From contig NZ_CADIJP010000008.1 of the NCBI RefSeq assembly GCF_902859725.1, positions 207,380 to 271,379 on the forward strand: DNA of 64,000 bases, read 5' to 3'. Position numbers and translations under genes: made by a program. Below the pieces are notes generated by a model. That model was not told the origin of the DNA, searched no databases, and saw only the letters and a list, made by a program, of their open reading frames with translations. This DNA comes from Achromobacter mucicolens (lineage in GTDB: Bacteria > Pseudomonadota > Gammaproteobacteria > Burkholderiales > Burkholderiaceae_B). Positions 44,547-54,310 of the stretch are shown in pieces. Position 1 is the first letter of the stretch. Every line of letters starts with the position of its first letter.

Positions 44547-45623
44547 ATGACCCTGTTTCGCCGCGTGGTTGCCCTTGTATGCATGTCTGTCCTGTTCGCC
44601 CCGCTTGCTGCGTTGGCACAGTCGCCAACGGATCGCGCGCTGGACGCCGAGGCCGCAGCCCTGAGGGAGCGACATCGCGCGAATACCGACAAGCTGCTGG
44701 ATCAAGCCCGCGAGGACATGGCGCTGGTGGTGATGCCGACCGTCAATTTCGATGCGCAGCCGCAGCGCGATTTTGATGATGCCGCCACGCGGGACCAATT
44801 CACGCGCCAGAGCAGCACGCTTTTGCATTGGCAGCATGTGACCGAGAAGGGATACGCGATGACGGTGGGGCAAGGCAAGCACAAGTTCGATGCCGCCGAC
44901 CTCGGGCCGATGTTTCAGACGACGCGCGGCGGGTTGACGTATCAGGTGATTCCGGTCTGGCCCGGCGAATACCGGCTCAACCGCATTACCTATCACCAGC
45001 CGCGGACGGCCTTGCCGGACACGGACGCGCGCGCCAAGTCGATGGACTTTCAGAAAGATCTGGGCATGGCAACGCTGACGGAGACGGCGGATGTCGACTT
45101 CAAGAAGACAGGACCATGGACGCCGCTTGCACCCGGCGAGGATGGGCTGGGCGAAGGTTGCCAGGTCATGCTGCGCTTCGGGGAAGGCTGCAATGAGGCC
45201 GCGCGGGAGTATCGCTGGGTCGAGGACGCCAAACGCGCATTCCACGAACGCACGGCGGAGATGGTGCCTGTTGCTGGCGTTGACACCGAGCTGCTCTTCA
45301 CGCCGTTGGCCACGATCACGCTGAAGGCGGGCGACGTGGTGCTGATGGATGGATTCAAGCTGCCGGACGACCAACCGGTCATGGTCAAGGATTCGTGCGG
45401 GGTGTTGGCCAGGGAATGGGTGTGTTTGCTGGAGTCGATGACGCTGGAGCGTCTGCCCGCCAGCATTGAGGATTTTCAGAAGGCGCGTAGCGCTGCCAGT
45501 TTCCAGTTGCCGAAGCTGGATGCCGCGTTGAAAGAGCTGGTTTATCGGGAGCCCAAGTATTACTTCGATCCGGCGGCTGGGGCGCCGAATCGGTTTGAGA
45601 TGAGTAAGGAAAGCTGGAAATAG
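44547..45623 (+). CDS. Exported protein of unknown function
   Basis: 358-residue precursor with Sec signal peptide (MTLFRRVVALVCMSVLFAPL, cleavage after LAQS region) and an Ala/Glu-rich helix (about 25-60). The mature protein contains GLTYQVIPVWPGEYRLNRIT and three cysteine-containing segments (GEGCQVMLRFGEGCNEA, KDSCGVLAREWVCLLES), suggesting disulfides. No family is recognised. ATG 44547 has gagg upstream; earlier in-frame starts would not give a signal peptide. Convergent with the MFS gene after 3 bp. Confidence 0.75.
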   Translation: MTLFRRVVALVCMSVLFAPLAALAQSPTDRALDAEAAALRERHRANTDKLLDQAREDMALVVMPTVNFDAQPQRDFDDAATRDQFTRQSSTLLHWQHVTEKGYAMTVGQGKHKFDAADLGPMFQTTRGGLTYQVIPVWPGEYRLNRITYHQPRTALPDTDARAKSMDFQKDLGMATLTETADVDFKKTGPWTPLAPGEDGLGEGCQVMLRFGEGCNEAAREYRWVEDAKRAFHERTAEMVPVAGVDTELLFTPLATITLKAGDVVLMDGFKLPDDQPVMVKDSCGVLAREWVCLLESMTLERLPASIEDFQKARSAASFQLPKLDAALKELVYREPKYYFDPAAGAPNRFEMSKESWK

Positions 45624-45626
45624 CGC

Positions 45627-46862
45627 CTAGGTCTGCGCCACCTCATTCCCATTCAACGTCCGAAGCCGCCTCAACTCCGGAAACCACCGCATCCAAAGTG
45701 CGGCGACCGCAATCGTCCCCACCCCGCCAATCACCACGGCGGGGACCGCACCGAACAACTGCGCGGTGAGCCCAGACTCAAATTCCCCAAGCTGGTTCGA
45801 CGCACCGACAAACAAGGTGTTCACCGCGCTGACCCGCCCCAGCATGTGATCGGGCGTATTCAACTGCACCAGCGATGACCGCACGACAACGCTGACCGCG
45901 TCTGCTGCGCCCAGCACGACGAGGGCGGCAATCGACACCGGAATCGAGGTCGACAGCCCGAACACCGTGGTCGCCAGGCCGAATACGATGAGCGACCCGA
46001 ACAGCAGCCGGCCAACGTTCTCACCCAGGCTCAAACGCGCCAGCGTCAGCGACATCAAGGCCGCACCGCAAGCCGGAGCCGCGCGCAATGCGCCAAGCGC
46101 CCAAGGCCCGGCATTGAGAATGTCCTTCGCAAAGATCGGCAGCAGCGCCGTCGCCCCGCCCAGCAGCACCGCAAACAGATCCAACGACAGCGTGCCCAGC
46201 AGCAACCGTCGCTGGAAGATAAAGGTGATGCCGCCGAACAGCGTGCGCCAGGTAGTAGGCTCCTTGCGCGGCGGCGCGCGTTCGATGACGAGGGTGGCGA
46301 TGGCGATGAAGGCCGTCAGATACAACGCAGCGGCGACGCAGTAGATCCACCCTGCCCCGAGGCTGTAGCCGACGCCGCCGAGCGCGGGGCCGGCGATCTG
46401 GGCGATCTGGCCGCCGGATGAGGACATCGCGGTGGCGCGAGGGAGCCATTCGCGCGGGACGACGGCGGGGATGAGCGTGGAGAGCGTCGGCGCTTCGAAT
46501 GCGCGGGCCGAGCTCATGATGATGATGGTGGCGTAGATGAGCGTCTTGCCGCCGACGCCGTGCAGCGCGGCGATGGCGAGGACCAGCGTGGCCAGCGCTT
46601 CGAGCGCCATGCAGAGGGCGACGATCTTGCGGCGGTCGTAGCGGTCGGCGACGTGGCCGACGACGAGCGTGAGTGCGGCCATCGGGAGGAACTGGGCAAG
46701 GCCGATGAGGCCGAGGTCGAGCGCGCTGCCGGACAGTGCGTAGATCTGCCAGCCCACGGCGACGGAGACGATCTGGAATGCCAGCGATGCGGCGACGCGG
46801 CCGCAGAGGAAATGCAGGAACGGCGAGCTGGAAAGCGGACTGGGCGTGTCGGCGGCGGACAT
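45627..46862 (-). CDS. MFS transporter, EntS-like exporter
   Basis: 411 residues, twelve predicted membrane helices. Motif A-like GHVADRYDRRKIVALCMAL after helix 2, SSARAFEAPTLSTLIPAVVP (typical of the enterobactin exporter EntS group, MFS_3) and SSGGQIAQIAGPALGG. Probably exports a siderophore or drug-like compound by proton exchange; no siderophore genes are nearby. The 289 bp upstream of it, to the terminator at 47.1 kb, hold no gene. Confidence 0.88.
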   Translation of the reverse strand: MSAADTPSPLSSSPFLHFLCGRVAASLAFQIVSVAVGWQIYALSGSALDLGLIGLAQFLPMAALTLVVGHVADRYDRRKIVALCMALEALATLVLAIAALHGVGGKTLIYATIIIMSSARAFEAPTLSTLIPAVVPREWLPRATAMSSSGGQIAQIAGPALGGVGYSLGAGWIYCVAAALYLTAFIAIATLVIERAPPRKEPTTWRTLFGGITFIFQRRLLLGTLSLDLFAVLLGGATALLPIFAKDILNAGPWALGALRAAPACGAALMSLTLARLSLGENVGRLLFGSLIVFGLATTVFGLSTSIPVSIAALVVLGAADAVSVVVRSSLVQLNTPDHMLGRVSAVNTLFVGASNQLGEFESGLTAQLFGAVPAVVIGGVGTIAVAALWMRWFPELRRLRTLNGNEVAQT

Positions 46863-47091
46863 GGTGGGCGTGGCGCGGGGGGGAAGCGCCGATTCTAGGC
46901 GCGGGGCGCTGACGGATAGCTAAACCGAGGTCGTTGGCGCACCGCGCAATTCGGTCCCCGCGGGGCGAACCGAATGCAACCGCACTGACGCCCTTCACGA
47001 CGTGCGCCAAGTAGCCGCTGGGCGTCTGGCGTGCAGCCAAACCGTAGCTTCGAATGTCTGTGACAGGCTCGATTCGTTGGGCCGAGCTTTC

Positions 47092-47129
47092 AAAACAAAA
47101 CGGCTCCCGGCGATACCGCCGGAAGCCGT
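47092..47129 (-). terminator. Terminator of the leucine-degradation operon
   Basis: Stem ACGGCTcCCGGCG / CGCCGGaAGCCGT with a short loop, followed on the minus strand by TTTTGTTTTG. It starts 23 bp past the mccA stop. Confidence 0.88.
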
Positions 47130-47151
47130 CGGGTACGTTCTCAACCGGGCG

Positions 47152-49176
47152 TTACTCGATCGACACCAGCTCGGCGCCTTCGGTCACCTGATCCCCCACG
47201 CCGTAGAACACTTCGCCCACCGTACCGTCTGCGGTGGCAGAAATGGTGTGTTCCATCTTCATCGCTTCCATCACGAGCAGCGGCTGGCCCTTCTCGACCT
47301 TGTCGCCCGCCTTGACCGAAATCGAGATGATCTTGCCTGGCATGGGCGCGGCCAGACCCGCGCCGTGCTCGCCCTGCGTGTCCTGCGAGTGCGTCAGCGC
47401 GTCATACAGCTCCAGGACGTGCGAGCCGTCTTCGCGGAAGACGTAGGCGCGGTCGCCGTGCAGGACGACGGTGCCGGCGCTTTCATGGCCTTGCAGCGTG
47501 ATGCGCAGGCCGTAGGCCAGGTTGGGATTGGCGCTGGCGTGCGAGCGCCACAGGAAGGGGCGCGCGCCGTCGCCGGTGTCCAGCGTCCACGCGCCGCCTT
47601 GGCGGGCGACGGTGACGTGACGGGCTTCGCCGTTGTCGGTCCATTGCAGTTGGCGCCGATACTGGCCGCCCAGGCGCCAGCCGTCGCGTGCGTCCCACGG
47701 GTCGGCGGGGCCTTTGCCTGCACCTTGCACGCCCGGTTGGGCAAGGCCTTGGCGAACCAGCACGGCGGCGGTGGCCAGCGCCAGCGCGTCGGCGTCGGCA
47801 GGTTGCGGGTCGGGCAGCAGCGTGGCGCGTTGGCGCTCGATGAGGCCGGTGTCCAGATCAGCAGCCGCAAAGGCGCTGTCTTTCATCAGCCGCGCCAGGA
47901 ACGCGACGTTGGTCTGCACGCCCACGGCCTGCGTCTGCGCCAGCGCTTGCAGCATGCGGGCGCGGGCCTGATCGCGGTCGGCGCCGTGCACGATGAGCTT
48001 GGCGATCATCGGGTCGTAGAACGGCGTGATGGTGTCGCCCATGCACACGCCGCCGTCGACGCGGATGTCGCCGTTGGCAAAGGCGGTGTGCGGCGGCAGG
48101 CCCAGGTAGGCGAGCGTGCCGATGGATGGCAGAAAGCCCTTCTCGGGGTTCTCGGCGTAGATGCGGGCCTCGATGGCGTGGCCGTTGATGCGCAGGTCTT
48201 CCTGGCGCGCGGGCAGCGGCTGGCCGGCGGCGACGCGCAGTTGCCATTCGACGAGGTCGTGGCCGGTGATCATTTCGGTGACCGGGTGCTCGACCTGCAG
48301 GCGCGTGTTCATTTCCATGAAGTAGAAGCGGCCGTCGGGCTCGGCGATGAATTCCACCGTGCCCGCGCCCACGTAGCCGACGGCGCGCGCGGCGGCGACG
48401 GCGGCTTCGCCCATGGCGCGGCGGCGTTCTTCGGTCATGCCGGGGGCGGGCGCTTCTTCGATGACTTTTTGGTGGCGGCGCTGCACGGAGCAGTCGCGCT
48501 CGAAGAGGTAGACGCAGTTGCCGTGCGTGTCGGCGAACACCTGGATTTCGATGTGGCGCGGCTTTTGCAGGTAGCGTTCGATCAGTACGCGGTCATCGCC
48601 GAAGCTGGAGGCGGCTTCGCGCTGGCACGAGGCCAGTGCGTCCAGGAATGCGCCGGACGATTCGACGATGCGCATTCCTTTGCCGCCGCCGCCCGCGCTG
48701 GCCTTGATGAGCACGGGATAGCCGATGCCGTCGGCCTGCGATTTGAGGAACTGCGGATCCTGGTTGTCGCCGTGGTAGCCGGGCACGAGCGGCACGCCGG
48801 CTTTTTCCATGAGGGTCTTGGCGGCGGACTTGCTGCCCATCGCGGCGATGGCCGATGCCGGCGGGCCGACGAAGGCGATGCCGGCGTCCTGGGCGGCCTG
48901 GGCGAAGGCCTCGTTCTCGGACAGGAAGCCGTAGCCGGGGTGGATGGCGCCGGCGCCGGTGTCGCGGGCGGCTTGCAGAATGGCGTCGGCGCGCAGGTAG
49001 CTGGCGCGCGGCTCGGAGCCGCCGATGTAGACGGCCTGGTCGCACGCGGCGACGTGGCGGGCGTTGGCGTCCGCGTCGGAATAGACGGCGACGGTGCGCA
49101 GTCCCATGCGGCGCGCGGTGGCGGCGACGCGGCAGGCGATTTCGCCGCGGTTGGCAATCAGCACAGTATCGAACAT
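47152..49176 (-). CDS. mccA: Methylcrotonyl-CoA carboxylase biotin (alpha) subunit
   Basis: 674 residues. Biotin carboxylase domain (FDTVLIANRGEIACRVAATA, ATP-grasp GGGGKGMRIV, EMNTRLQVEHPVTEM), a linker domain, and the biotinyl domain with Lys640 in VMEAMKMEH. It carboxylates its own biotin, then the beta subunit transfers CO2 to 3-methylcrotonyl-CoA, the fourth step of leucine breakdown. Assignment to methylcrotonyl rather than propionyl or geranyl substrate follows from the neighbours mccB and isovaleryl-CoA dehydrogenase. ATG 49176 is preferred to TTG 49188. Last gene of the operon; a palindromic repeat separates it from mccB. Confidence 0.9.
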   Translation of the reverse strand: MFDTVLIANRGEIACRVAATARRMGLRTVAVYSDADANARHVAACDQAVYIGGSEPRASYLRADAILQAARDTGAGAIHPGYGFLSENEAFAQAAQDAGIAFVGPPASAIAAMGSKSAAKTLMEKAGVPLVPGYHGDNQDPQFLKSQADGIGYPVLIKASAGGGGKGMRIVESSGAFLDALASCQREAASSFGDDRVLIERYLQKPRHIEIQVFADTHGNCVYLFERDCSVQRRHQKVIEEAPAPGMTEERRRAMGEAAVAAARAVGYVGAGTVEFIAEPDGRFYFMEMNTRLQVEHPVTEMITGHDLVEWQLRVAAGQPLPARQEDLRINGHAIEARIYAENPEKGFLPSIGTLAYLGLPPHTAFANGDIRVDGGVCMGDTITPFYDPMIAKLIVHGADRDQARARMLQALAQTQAVGVQTNVAFLARLMKDSAFAAADLDTGLIERQRATLLPDPQPADADALALATAAVLVRQGLAQPGVQGAGKGPADPWDARDGWRLGGQYRRQLQWTDNGEARHVTVARQGGAWTLDTGDGARPFLWRSHASANPNLAYGLRITLQGHESAGTVVLHGDRAYVFREDGSHVLELYDALTHSQDTQGEHGAGLAAPMPGKIISISVKAGDKVEKGQPLLVMEAMKMEHTISATADGTVGEVFYGVGDQVTEGAELVSIE

Positions 49177-49282
49177 TGCGTTATCCAAGCTGAAGTTGTT
49201 TGTTGACAGCGGTGCGGCGAGGGCACTGCCGCTAAATTTCTAACCATCGTTCCCCGACTGCGCCGGCCCTATCGGGGGCACC

Positions 49283-49352
49283 GCGGATCCGGCTCCGCCG
49301 GTCTGCCAGTGCCGCCCCCTTGAGGGGGCGCGCGAAGCGCGTAGGGGGTGGG
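49283..49352. repeat. Dispersed GC-rich palindromic intercistronic element (copy B)
   Basis: Core GCGGATCCGGCTCCGCCGG and the next six bases match copy A at 18171 (23 of 25). It continues with CCCCCTTGAGGGGG and GCGCGAAGCGC palindromes and ends at the mccB stop. Like copy A it lies just downstream of a stop codon and before the next gene of the same operon. Confidence 0.75.
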
Positions 49353-49354
49353 CT

Positions 49355-50962
49355 CTACATTCTGAAGACACCGAACTTGGTGTCTTCAATAGGCGCGTTC
49401 AGCGCCGCAGACAACGCCAGTCCCAGCACGCGGCGCGTGTCGGCGGGCGCGATGATGCCGTCATCCCACAACCGCGCGGTGGCGTAATACGGATGGCCTT
49501 CGCGTTCGTACTGCTCGCGGATCGGGGCCTTGAAGGCATTTTCTTCGTCCGCCGACCATTGCCCGCCGCGCGCTTCGATGCCGTCGCGTTTGACGGTGGC
49601 CAGCACGCTGGCGGCCTGCTCGCCGCCCATGACCGAGATGCGGGCGTTGGGCCACATGAAGAGCATGCGCGGCGAATAGGCGCGGCCGCACATGCCGTAG
49701 TTGCCGGCGCCGAACGAGCCGCCGATCAGGACGGTGAACTTGGGCACGTTGGCGGTGGCCACGGCCGTCACCATCTTGGCGCCGTGGCGCGCGATGCCTT
49801 CGTTTTCGTACTTGCGGCCGACCATGAAGCCGGTGATGTTCTGCAGGAACACCAGCGGGATCTTGCGCTGCGCGCACAGTTCGATGAAGTGCGCGCCCTT
49901 CTGTGCGGACTCGGAGAACAGGATGCCGTTGTTGGCGACGATGCCGACGGGCATGCCGTGGATGTGCGCAAAGCCGGTGACCAGCGTGGGGCCGAAGCGC
50001 GCCTTGAACTCGTCGAACTCGGAGCCGTCGACGATGCGCGCGATGACTTCGCGCACGTCGTAGGGCTTGCGGGTGTCGGCGGGAATGATGCCGTTCAGTT
50101 CGCTGGGATCGAAGCGCGGTTCGCGCACGGGGATCGTGGCCAGCGGCTGCGGTTTCTTGCGGTTCAGGCGCGCGACGGCGTTGCGCGCCAGTTGCAGCGC
50201 GTGCATGTCGTTGGCGGCCAGGTGGTCCACCACGCCCGACAGGCGCGTGTGCACGTCGCCGCCGCCCAGGTCTTCGGCGCTGACTTCTTCGCCGGTGGCG
50301 GCTTTGACCAGCGGCGGGCCGCCCAGAAAGATGGTGCCCTGGTTGCGCACGATGATGGACTCGTCGCTCATGGCGGGCACGTACGCGCCGCCGGCGGTGC
50401 ACGAACCCATCACCACGGCGATCTGCGCGATGCCCTGCGCCGACATCTGCGCCTGGTTGTAGAAGATGCGGCCGAAGTGTTCGCGGTCGGGAAAGACCTC
50501 GTCCTGCTGCGGCAGGTTGGCGCCGCCCGAATCCACCAGATACACGCAGGGCAGATGGTTCTGCGCGGCGATCTCTTGCGCGCGCAGGTGCTTTTTGACG
50601 GTCATCGGATAGTAGGTGCCGCCCTTGACCGTGGCGTCGTTGCAGACGATCACGCATTCGGTGCCGGACACGCGGCCGATGCCGGTGATGACGCCCGCGC
50701 CGGGCGCGTCGCCGTCGTACATGCCATGCGCCGCCATCGGCGACAGTTCCAGGAACGGGGTGCCCGGATCGATCAGGTTCTCCACGCGGTCGCGCGGCAA
50801 GAGCTTGCCGCGCGCGGTGTGCTTGGCGCGGGCGGATTCGCTGCCGCCCAAGGCGGTCTGCGCCAGTTGCTGGTTCAGATCGTCCAGTTGCGCCTGCATG
50901 GCGCTGGCGTTGTCGATGTAGTCCTGCGACCGCGGATTGATGCGGGATTCGATGATGGGCAT
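49355..50962 (-). CDS. mccB: Methylcrotonyl-CoA carboxylase carboxyltransferase (beta) subunit
   Basis: 535 residues, the usual length. Crotonase-like carboxyltransferase with N-half [20 protein letters not shown] and [21 protein letters not shown]-half [20 protein letters not shown] and [19 protein letters not shown], all typical of MccB. Moves the carboxyl group from carboxybiotin to 3-methylcrotonyl-CoA. ATG 50962 ([12 protein letters not shown]) is the family start; the frame upstream is not conserved. The 227-bp gap to the upstream thiolase holds a stable hairpin and no gene. Confidence 0.93.
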   Translation of the reverse strand: MPIIESRINPRSQDYIDNASAMQAQLDDLNQQLAQTALGGSESARAKHTARGKLLPRDRVENLIDPGTPFLELSPMAAHGMYDGDAPGAGVITGIGRVSGTECVIVCNDATVKGGTYYPMTVKKHLRAQEIAAQNHLPCVYLVDSGGANLPQQDEVFPDREHFGRIFYNQAQMSAQGIAQIAVVMGSCTAGGAYVPAMSDESIIVRNQGTIFLGGPPLVKAATGEEVSAEDLGGGDVHTRLSGVVDHLAANDMHALQLARNAVARLNRKKPQPLATIPVREPRFDPSELNGIIPADTRKPYDVREVIARIVDGSEFDEFKARFGPTLVTGFAHIHGMPVGIVANNGILFSESAQKGAHFIELCAQRKIPLVFLQNITGFMVGRKYENEGIARHGAKMVTAVATANVPKFTVLIGGSFGAGNYGMCGRAYSPRMLFMWPNARISVMGGEQAASVLATVKRDGIEARGGQWSADEENAFKAPIREQYEREGHPYYATARLWDDGIIAPADTRRVLGLALSAALNAPIEDTKFGVFRM

Positions 50963-51145
50963 GGGGTACCACCCGTCCTGCTTGATTGGAATTTGAAGGC
51001 GCTCGATAAGAGCGGGTTGTCTCGCTGCCCGGTGGGCCGGGCATTCTTGTCGATTTGGAAAATCAGGATTTCGTTGCGCCTTTCCTGCCTGGCCCGCGAC
51101 CGACCCGTCGCGGTGATTGCCCTGCCAGAAAGGCGCAGCGGAATC

Positions 51146-51181
51146 CTGCTCGGGGGAGGGACGAAACCCTTCCCGGAGCAG
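51146..51181. other. Stable hairpin between thiolase and mccB
   Basis: CTGCTCGGGGGAGGG, loop ACGAAA, CCCTTCCCGGAGCAG: a 15-bp stem with one mismatch and one wobble, starting 9 bp past the thiolase stop. It has no T-tract. It may protect the upstream messenger end or attenuate readthrough into mccB. Confidence 0.6.
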
Positions 51182-51189
51182 GCAGACGC

Positions 51190-52371
51190 TTAGACCATTT
51201 CGATGGCCATCGCGACGGCTTCGCCGCCGCCGATGCACAGCGTGGCCACGCCGCGCTTGCCGCCAGTCTTGCGCAGCGCACCGATCAGGGTGGCCATCAG
51301 GCGCGCGCCGGAGGCGCCGATCGGGTGACCCAGCGCGGTGGCGCCGCCGTGGATGTTGACCTTGTCATGCGGGAGCTTGAAGTCGGTCATGGCGGCCATG
51401 GTGACCACCGCGAAGGCTTCGTTGATCTCGTACAGGTCCACGTCCTCGGCCGTCCAGCCGGTCTTCTTGAACAGGTTCTTCAGCGCGCCGACGGGGGCGG
51501 TGGTGAACCAGTTGGGTTCCTGCGAGTGCTGCGAGTGCGCGACGATGCGGGCCAGCGGTTTGACGCCGAGCTTTTCGGCGGTGGACGCGCGCATCAGCAC
51601 CATGGCGGCGGCGCCGTCGGAAATCGACGACGAGTTTGCGGCGGTGACGGTGCCGTCTTTCTTGAACGCGGGCTTGAGCGTCGGGATCTTTTCCGGCATG
51701 GCCTTGGTGGGCGCTTCGTCGGTGTCGATCACGGTGTCGCCCTTGCGGCCGGCGACGGTGACGGGGGCGATTTCCCACTTGAAGCTGCCGTCTTCAGAAG
51801 CGGCGCGCGCGCGGCGCAGCGATTCCAGCGAGAATTCGTCCTGCTGTTCGCGCGTGAACGAATACTTGGAGGCGCAGTCTTCGGCAAACACGCCCATGGC
51901 CTTGCCCTTGTCGTAGGCGTCTTCCAGGCCGTCCAGCGCCATGTGGTCGTACACGGTGTTGTGGCCGTAGCGGTAGCCCTGGCGGCCCTTGAGCAGCAGG
52001 TACGGCGCGTTGCTCATGCTTTCCTGGCCGCCGGCCACGACGATCTCGGCGCTACCCGAAGCCAGCAGGTCATGGCCGAACATCGCGGCCTTCAGGCCCG
52101 AGCCGCACACTTTGTGGATGGTGGTGCACGCGACGCCCAGCGGCAGGCCGGCGCCCAGCGCGGCCTGACGGGCGGGCGCCTGGCCCTGGCCGGCTTGCAG
52201 CACGTTGCCCATGATGACTTCGTCGACCTGCTCGGGCTTGATGCCGGCGCGTTCGACGGCGGCCTTGATGGCGACCGAGCCCAGCTCGTGCGCGGCCAGG
52301 CCGGACAGGCTGCCCAGCATGCCGCCCATGGGCGTGCGGGCGACGGAAACGATGACGATGGGATCTGACAT
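51190..52371 (-). CDS. Acetyl-CoA C-acetyltransferase (thiolase)
   Basis: 393 residues. Acyl-accepting Cys89 in [16 protein letters not shown] near 340, [10 protein letters not shown], and second active-site cysteine Cys379 in CIGGGEA (most relatives read CxGGGxG; the last glycine is alanine here). Interconverts two acetyl-CoA and acetoacetyl-CoA. In this operon it would consume the acetoacetate branch released by leucine degradation. ATG 52371 has cagga upstream; 35 bp after the aceK stop. Confidence 0.93.
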   Translation of the reverse strand: MSDPIVIVSVARTPMGGMLGSLSGLAAHELGSVAIKAAVERAGIKPEQVDEVIMGNVLQAGQGQAPARQAALGAGLPLGVACTTIHKVCGSGLKAAMFGHDLLASGSAEIVVAGGQESMSNAPYLLLKGRQGYRYGHNTVYDHMALDGLEDAYDKGKAMGVFAEDCASKYSFTREQQDEFSLESLRRARAASEDGSFKWEIAPVTVAGRKGDTVIDTDEAPTKAMPEKIPTLKPAFKKDGTVTAANSSSISDGAAAMVLMRASTAEKLGVKPLARIVAHSQHSQEPNWFTTAPVGALKNLFKKTGWTAEDVDLYEINEAFAVVTMAAMTDFKLPHDKVNIHGGATALGHPIGASGARLMATLIGALRKTGGKRGVATLCIGGGEAVAMAIEMV

Positions 52372-52406
52372 GACTTGCTCCTGTGAGGGTCGGGACAGCG
52401 ATTGGG

Positions 52407-54287
52407 TTACAACACCGCGTTGCCGTGTGACGGGCGGTCTGAACGCAAGCGTCTGTCCTTATCGTAAGGGAAAAATTCTTCGATCCGGCCTTGCGCCACG
52501 TGGGCGCGGCAGGCCTGCCACCAGTCCGGTTCCAGCAGGTCGGCATGGTGACGCATGAAGGCGCCGCGCACCCGCGCATCGCCCAGCAGGAAGCGGCCGA
52601 ATTCCTCGGGGAAGACGTCGTTCGGACCGATGGCGTACCAGGGTTCGGCGGCCATCTCCGCTTCTTCATTCGGGGCCGGCGGGATGCGCCGGAAGTTCAT
52701 TTCGGTCATGCGCTGGATTTCGTCGTAGTCATAAAAGACGACCCGGCCCAGGCGCGTGACGCCGAAATTCTTGTAAAGCATGTCGCCGGGAAAGATATTG
52801 GCCGCGGCCAGCTGGCGGATGGCGTCCCCGTATTCGCGCACCGCGTGATCCAGCAGCGCGTCCGGCGCCTGTTGCAGGTACAGGTTCAGCGGCGTCATCC
52901 GGCGTTCGATGTAGACGTGGCGGATGACGACGGTGTCGCCGGTTTCCTCGATAAGGCTGGGCACCAGCCGGCGCAGTTCATCGAGCAGCGCGGGGGCAAA
53001 GCGGGCGCGCGGCAGGGCGACCTGTGAATATTCCCAGGTGTCGGCCATGCGGCCGACGCGATCATGCAGCTTCACCATCTGGTACTTGCGCCGCACGGTG
53101 GCGTGATCCATGCCGTCCTTGTCGATGCGGTCCTTGATGAGCTTGAACACGTACGGATAGGACGGCAGCGTGAACACGCACATCACCATGCCCTTGATGC
53201 CGGGCGCGATGTCGAAGGCGTCGCGCGAATGCGCCAGGTGATGCAGGAAGTCGCGGTAGAACAGCGTCTTGCCCTGTTTTTGCAGGCCGATCATGGTGTA
53301 GAGCTCGGCCTTGGGCTTGCGCGGCAAGAGGCTCGACAGGAAGTTGACCACGGCCGCGGGCGTTTCCATGTCCACCAGGAAATACGCGCGGGTAAAGCTG
53401 AACAGCGTGCTCAGGTCGTCTGCGCCCAGCAGCAGCGCGTCCAGCGTCACCTGTCCCGCCGGATTGCGCGTCAGCGCGATGGCAAAGGGATAGACGGTGG
53501 TCTGGTTGATCAGGCGGCCGACGATGTAGGCGCCCTTGTTGCGAAAGAAAAGCGAGCCCAGCGCATGGATCTGGCAGTCGGTGGCGATGCGCCGGCCGAC
53601 GTGGCGCGGCAGCACGGCGCGCAGCTTGGAGACGGCGGCGCGCGCCAGCAGGCGGGTGTCGCGCGGCAGGTCTTCGAAGGGCAGCGCCAGGCCGAAGTCG
53701 GCCACCATGCGGATCAGGCTTTTTTCCAGGCCGTCGGTCACCGGGTAGTACACGCGGTAGGACGGAATGCTGCTGTCCAGATAGTCGGTGGCGACGGCCG
53801 GCCGGACGAACAGGAAGTCGTTGTGGAAGTAGTCGCGGTGCAGCAGCCGGCACGACACCGAGTTGAAGAAGGTCTCGGCGCACTCGGGCTGGCGGTGTTC
53901 GCCCAAGAGGCCCACGAATTCCTGCTTGATGTCTTGCCAGTAGGCGGTCTGCGCGTCGGTCAGGGACGGGGTGTCGGCGCCATTGCCGGTACCGTTGCCC
54001 GCGCCGTTTCCACCCACCGCGCCTTCCGGCCGCCCGCGCAGCACGCCTTCCAGTTGCGTGGCGCATTCGCGCACCCGCATGTCGTAGTACTCGATGCGTT
54101 CACGCGACAGGTGCTGGATGCCGTGCCAGTCGCCGGATTCGAACAGCGCCTTGGCGCGCTGCGCGCTGTAGCGAAACAGCGCGTAGTGCCGGTCAAAGCC
54201 GGCCAGGATCAGGCGCGCGACGTCCAGCGGCGAGGGGCCCGGGGCGGGCGCCTGCTCGATGTGCTGGATGTCGGACGTGCGGATCAT
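52407..54287 (-). CDS. aceK: Isocitrate dehydrogenase kinase/phosphatase
   Basis: 626 residues. Bifunctional enzyme that phosphorylates isocitrate dehydrogenase and so diverts isocitrate to the glyoxylate bypass. N-terminal regulatory domain, then the kinase fold with ATP lysine in YPYVFKLIKDR and metal-binding VVFYDYDEIQRMTEMNFRR. A Gly/Asn-rich insert (GGNGAGNGTGNGAD, about 91-105) is unusual. ATG 54287 (MIRTSDIQ) lies 23 bp after the isovaleryl-CoA dehydrogenase stop. Isocitrate lyase and malate synthase are not in the window; here the gene sits inside the leucine operon instead of an aceBA operon. Confidence 0.93.
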   Translation of the reverse strand: MIRTSDIQHIEQAPAPGPSPLDVARLILAGFDRHYALFRYSAQRAKALFESGDWHGIQHLSRERIEYYDMRVRECATQLEGVLRGRPEGAVGGNGAGNGTGNGADTPSLTDAQTAYWQDIKQEFVGLLGEHRQPECAETFFNSVSCRLLHRDYFHNDFLFVRPAVATDYLDSSIPSYRVYYPVTDGLEKSLIRMVADFGLALPFEDLPRDTRLLARAAVSKLRAVLPRHVGRRIATDCQIHALGSLFFRNKGAYIVGRLINQTTVYPFAIALTRNPAGQVTLDALLLGADDLSTLFSFTRAYFLVDMETPAAVVNFLSSLLPRKPKAELYTMIGLQKQGKTLFYRDFLHHLAHSRDAFDIAPGIKGMVMCVFTLPSYPYVFKLIKDRIDKDGMDHATVRRKYQMVKLHDRVGRMADTWEYSQVALPRARFAPALLDELRRLVPSLIEETGDTVVIRHVYIERRMTPLNLYLQQAPDALLDHAVREYGDAIRQLAAANIFPGDMLYKNFGVTRLGRVVFYDYDEIQRMTEMNFRRIPPAPNEEAEMAAEPWYAIGPNDVFPEEFGRFLLGDARVRGAFMRHHADLLEPDWWQACRAHVAQGRIEEFFPYDKDRRLRSDRPSHGNAVL

Positions 54288-54310
54288 GGCGAAGGCTGTG
54301 GATAAGGCGA

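Noticed and set aside
47002-49206. A 734-codon plus-strand frame antisense to mccA
   Set aside because: Shadow frame: composition is Gly/Ala/His-rich without domains, while the minus frame is a full biotin carboxylase.
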